Of a stretch of DNA of 64,000 bases, positions 61,916 through 64,000 are shown one piece after another. Every line of letters starts with the position of its first letter. Position 1 is the stretch's first letter. Under the pieces are notes generated by a model. That model searched no databases, was not told the DNA's origin, and saw nothing but the letters and a program-made list of their open reading frames with translations. The stretch is from Prevotella sp. (GTDB lineage: Bacteria > Bacteroidota > Bacteroidia > Bacteroidales > Bacteroidaceae), in the NCBI GenBank assembly GCA_022775985.1, contig JALFIM010000039.1:43407-107406 (forward strand). Direction: 5' to 3'. The position numbers were made by a program, and so were the translations under genes.

Positions 61916-62435
61916 GTTGGGGGAAGAAGTCCTCGCTCACCCATTCGTCCCTCTCCACCCATCTCTCGTCTACACGCCGATGGGCTACCTGTACAAGCTG
62001 AAGCCAGAAACCCGGCCTGTTGCTTGTCGACTCTACATCATTGTCGCCGTGCAATGAATCGCACCTACCATACCTGATACCTGAAAAAGCCAACACCGCG
62101 TTTTCATTCTCCATGAATACAGATGCCATGGCGTCCAGATGGCCGGCATAATAGAAGTCGTCTGATGGAAGATATGCCACATATCCGTATCTGGCCATCT
62201 GCAAGCCACGGTTCACGGCATACCCAAGTCCATGGTTTTCCAGCAGACGAACATATCTTATCCTCGTGTCATGCAGAAACTCTGCCACAACAGTTTCCGT
62301 CTCGTCTGTGCTTCCATCGTCAATCACGATAAGTTCCCATCTCTCATAAGTCTGGCGAAGCAGACTTCTTATAGCCCGGCAAATGAAGCCGCACTGGTTG
62401 TAAGTGGGCATTATTACTGAAAAGCGTATGTCCAT
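61878..62435 (-). CDS. GT2 glycosyltransferase half; likely N-terminal part of a split GT2-GT4 protein
   Basis: FSVIMPTYNQCGFICRAIRSLLRQTYERWELIVIDDGSTDET, YLPSDDFYY, FWLQLVQVAHRRVDERWVERDEWVSEDFF then an abrupt end. Confidence 0.85.
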   Translation of the reverse strand: MDIRFSVIMPTYNQCGFICRAIRSLLRQTYERWELIVIDDGSTDETETVVAEFLHDTRIRYVRLLENHGLGYAVNRGLQMARYGYVAYLPSDDFYYAGHLDAMASVFMENENAVLAFSGIRYGRCDSLHGDNDVESTSNRPGFWLQLVQVAHRRVDERWVERDEWVSEDFFPQLELFYRRPAAFR

Positions 62436-62903
62436 AAACTTTATGATAAAAAGCCTGCCAAAATATTCATAATAGACTAAAATAGGTATTCTACAGTTTT
62501 TTCACATCAATAGAAGTGATGATTTGACAACAGTTCTAATTTCTGCAATATGCATATATTTGCTGTCCGACAACTCCTCTAACTGCAAAAATACAAAAAA
62601 CAATGGATTAAAAAGCCAATATTAACATAAAAAACATCAAAACGCCTATAAATATTGACAAATATTTTGTTTGTTTGCATTTTTATATTATATTATCACA
62701 TTTCATTATTCTTTAAACCATTCAACAACAGACTGCCTATTAACGCCCAACACTAATTGGTTCAGTTTGGCGAAATCAGAGAACACTTCATATAAAAAAA
62801 CGCCACCGCCGTGTAGCAAACGGCACAATACCCGCGTCTAACGGTCAGAAATACAAAAAAAGCAACGCACCCTGCGCAAGCAGGACAACAAACGACAAAC
62901 GCA

Positions 62904-63401
62904 ATGGAAACAAAACATCAACCATCCGCAGAGAGCGACATCAACCGGGAGTTCGCCCGACTCGTGAGGGAGCACAAGTCCACGATATACACCGTGTGCT
63001 ACATGTTCTCCAAAGACAATGACGAGGTGAACGACCTCTTTCAGGAGATACTCGTCAACCTGTGGCGCGGATTCGCCAAGTTTGAGGGACGCAGCGACAT
63101 ACGCACTTGGTTCTACCGTGTGAGCCTCAACACCTGCATAAGCATAGACCGCAAGAAAAAGCGCGGCAAGACCGTGCCCCTCTCCATGAACATCAACCTC
63201 TACGACGACACAGACACCGATACCAAGCAGGTGAAGATGCTCTATGACCGCATCAACAAGTTAGGTCCCTTCGACCGAGCCATAGTGCTGCTCTGGCTCG
63301 ATGGTCTGCCCTACGACGAGATAGGCGACATCGTGGGCATATCGGCCAAGAACGTATCAGTGAAGCTGGTTCGCATCAGAGAGCGACTGAAGCACTCATA
63401 G
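62904..63401 (+). CDS. ECF-type RNA polymerase sigma factor
   Basis: DEVNDLFQEILVNLWRGFAKFEGRSDIRTWFYRVSLNTCI and sigma4 LPYDEIGDIVGISAKNVSVKLVRIRERLK. Confidence 0.93.
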   Translation: METKHQPSAESDINREFARLVREHKSTIYTVCYMFSKDNDEVNDLFQEILVNLWRGFAKFEGRSDIRTWFYRVSLNTCISIDRKKKRGKTVPLSMNINLYDDTDTDTKQVKMLYDRINKLGPFDRAIVLLWLDGLPYDEIGDIVGISAKNVSVKLVRIRERLKHS

Positions 63402-63473
63402 ACAGACACCCGACAACAAATACATAACACGGCCTACTCGCCGGCAGTGGGCCACAAAAAAGCAAATAATATT

Positions 63474-64000
63474 ATGGAAAAGTACAACAGCAAAGAAAAC
63501 GTACAGCAGTCTGCGCCCATGAGCGAGACCGCAAGCATGGACTTGAAGCAGATGCGCGAGCAACTCGCCATCCTCAAGCAGAAACTCGACAAGCAGACCA
63601 TAGTGACAGACAGGCTCATACACCAGGCCATGAAGCACAAGATGTCGTGGATAACGAAGTACTGCTGGGCAGTGGCCCTGATTCTATACCCGTGTATATG
63701 CGTGGTATGGTGGGAAGCCAAGGACGTGTTCGGCATGTCGCTGTGCAGCTATCTGCTCCTGATGGTATTCACAGGCTGCTGCATAGTAGCAGACCTCTTC
63801 GTGAACAGGATGCGGCAGGAGGACTGGGCCAACGAGAACCTGATACGCACCAGTGAGAAGCTGGCAAGGATGAAGCACGTGCGCAAGATGCAGTCTATCA
63901 TACAGATGAGCCTTCTGGTAATAGTGATCCTCGCCATAGCCTACGACATATACACAGCTGGCGTGATGTCGGCCGAGGAGATGACGATAGTAGGCATCTC
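63474..64000 (+). CDS. Two-to-three-TM membrane protein downstream of the sigma factor (runs off window)
   Basis: MEKYNSKENVQQSAPMSETASMDLKQMREQLAILKQKLDKQTIVTDRLIHQAMKHKMSWITKYCWAVALILYPC...; open to the window end, so absent from the ORF track. Confidence 0.75.
   Translation, partial: MEKYNSKENVQQSAPMSETASMDLKQMREQLAILKQKLDKQTIVTDRLIHQAMKHKMSWITKYCWAVALILYPCICVVWWEAKDVFGMSLCSYLLLMVFTGCCIVADLFVNRMRQEDWANENLIRTSEKLARMKHVRKMQSIIQMSLLVIVILAIAYDIYTAGVMSAEEMTIVGI

Noticed and set aside
62502-62588. 28-codon minus-strand ORF (LQLEELSDSKYMHIAEIRTVVKSSLLLM) in the LanC-operon leader as a RiPP precursor
   Set aside because: Only a TTG start that overlaps the -7 box; no GG motif, no Cys/Ser/Thr-rich core.

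Overview
A 64 kb chromosomal segment of a Bacteroidales bacterium, probably Prevotellaceae-like judging from protein family content (LpxC-FabZ fusion, GT3 glycogen synthase, serine palmitoyltransferase, CstA, T9SS-type C-terminal domain, TAnnTTTG -7 promoters); the taxon is inferred, not proven. Most of the window is ordinary housekeeping DNA: a lipid A operon (lpxD, lpxC/fabZ, lpxA, miaA, class A PBP), pyrF, prfA, purM-like, aroE, ubiE/menG, purC, phoH, glycogen phosphorylase and synthase, hemW, DEAD-box helicase, LptF/G-type permease, tgt, lon, spt, ppdK, gdhA, cstA, recR, acn-icd-gltA, tRNA-Pro and tRNA-Asp. The most unusual regions are: (1) a tight five-ORF minus-strand operon at 57.8-62.4 kb encoding a broken GT2/GT4 glycosyltransferase, a LanC-like protein without a visible zinc motif, a C39/papain-like cysteine peptidase-like protein with a Gly-Gly leader-like N-terminus, and a secreted protein of unknown function; it resembles a RiPP-type system with no radical SAM enzyme or transporter in view. 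(2) A dispersed family of 3-4-unit arrays of 19-nt quasi-palindromes with ~22 bp period at four intergenic sites (12.5, 18.5, 29.3, 46.2 kb). (3) A second dispersed promoter/leader repeat at 18.8 and 34.3 kb. (4) Several decayed loci: a GH43/YczE-like deletion junction, an integrase/antitoxin remnant with candidate arm-type sites, and a TonB-receptor pseudogene. All calls come from reading the sequence and translations; no database search was run.
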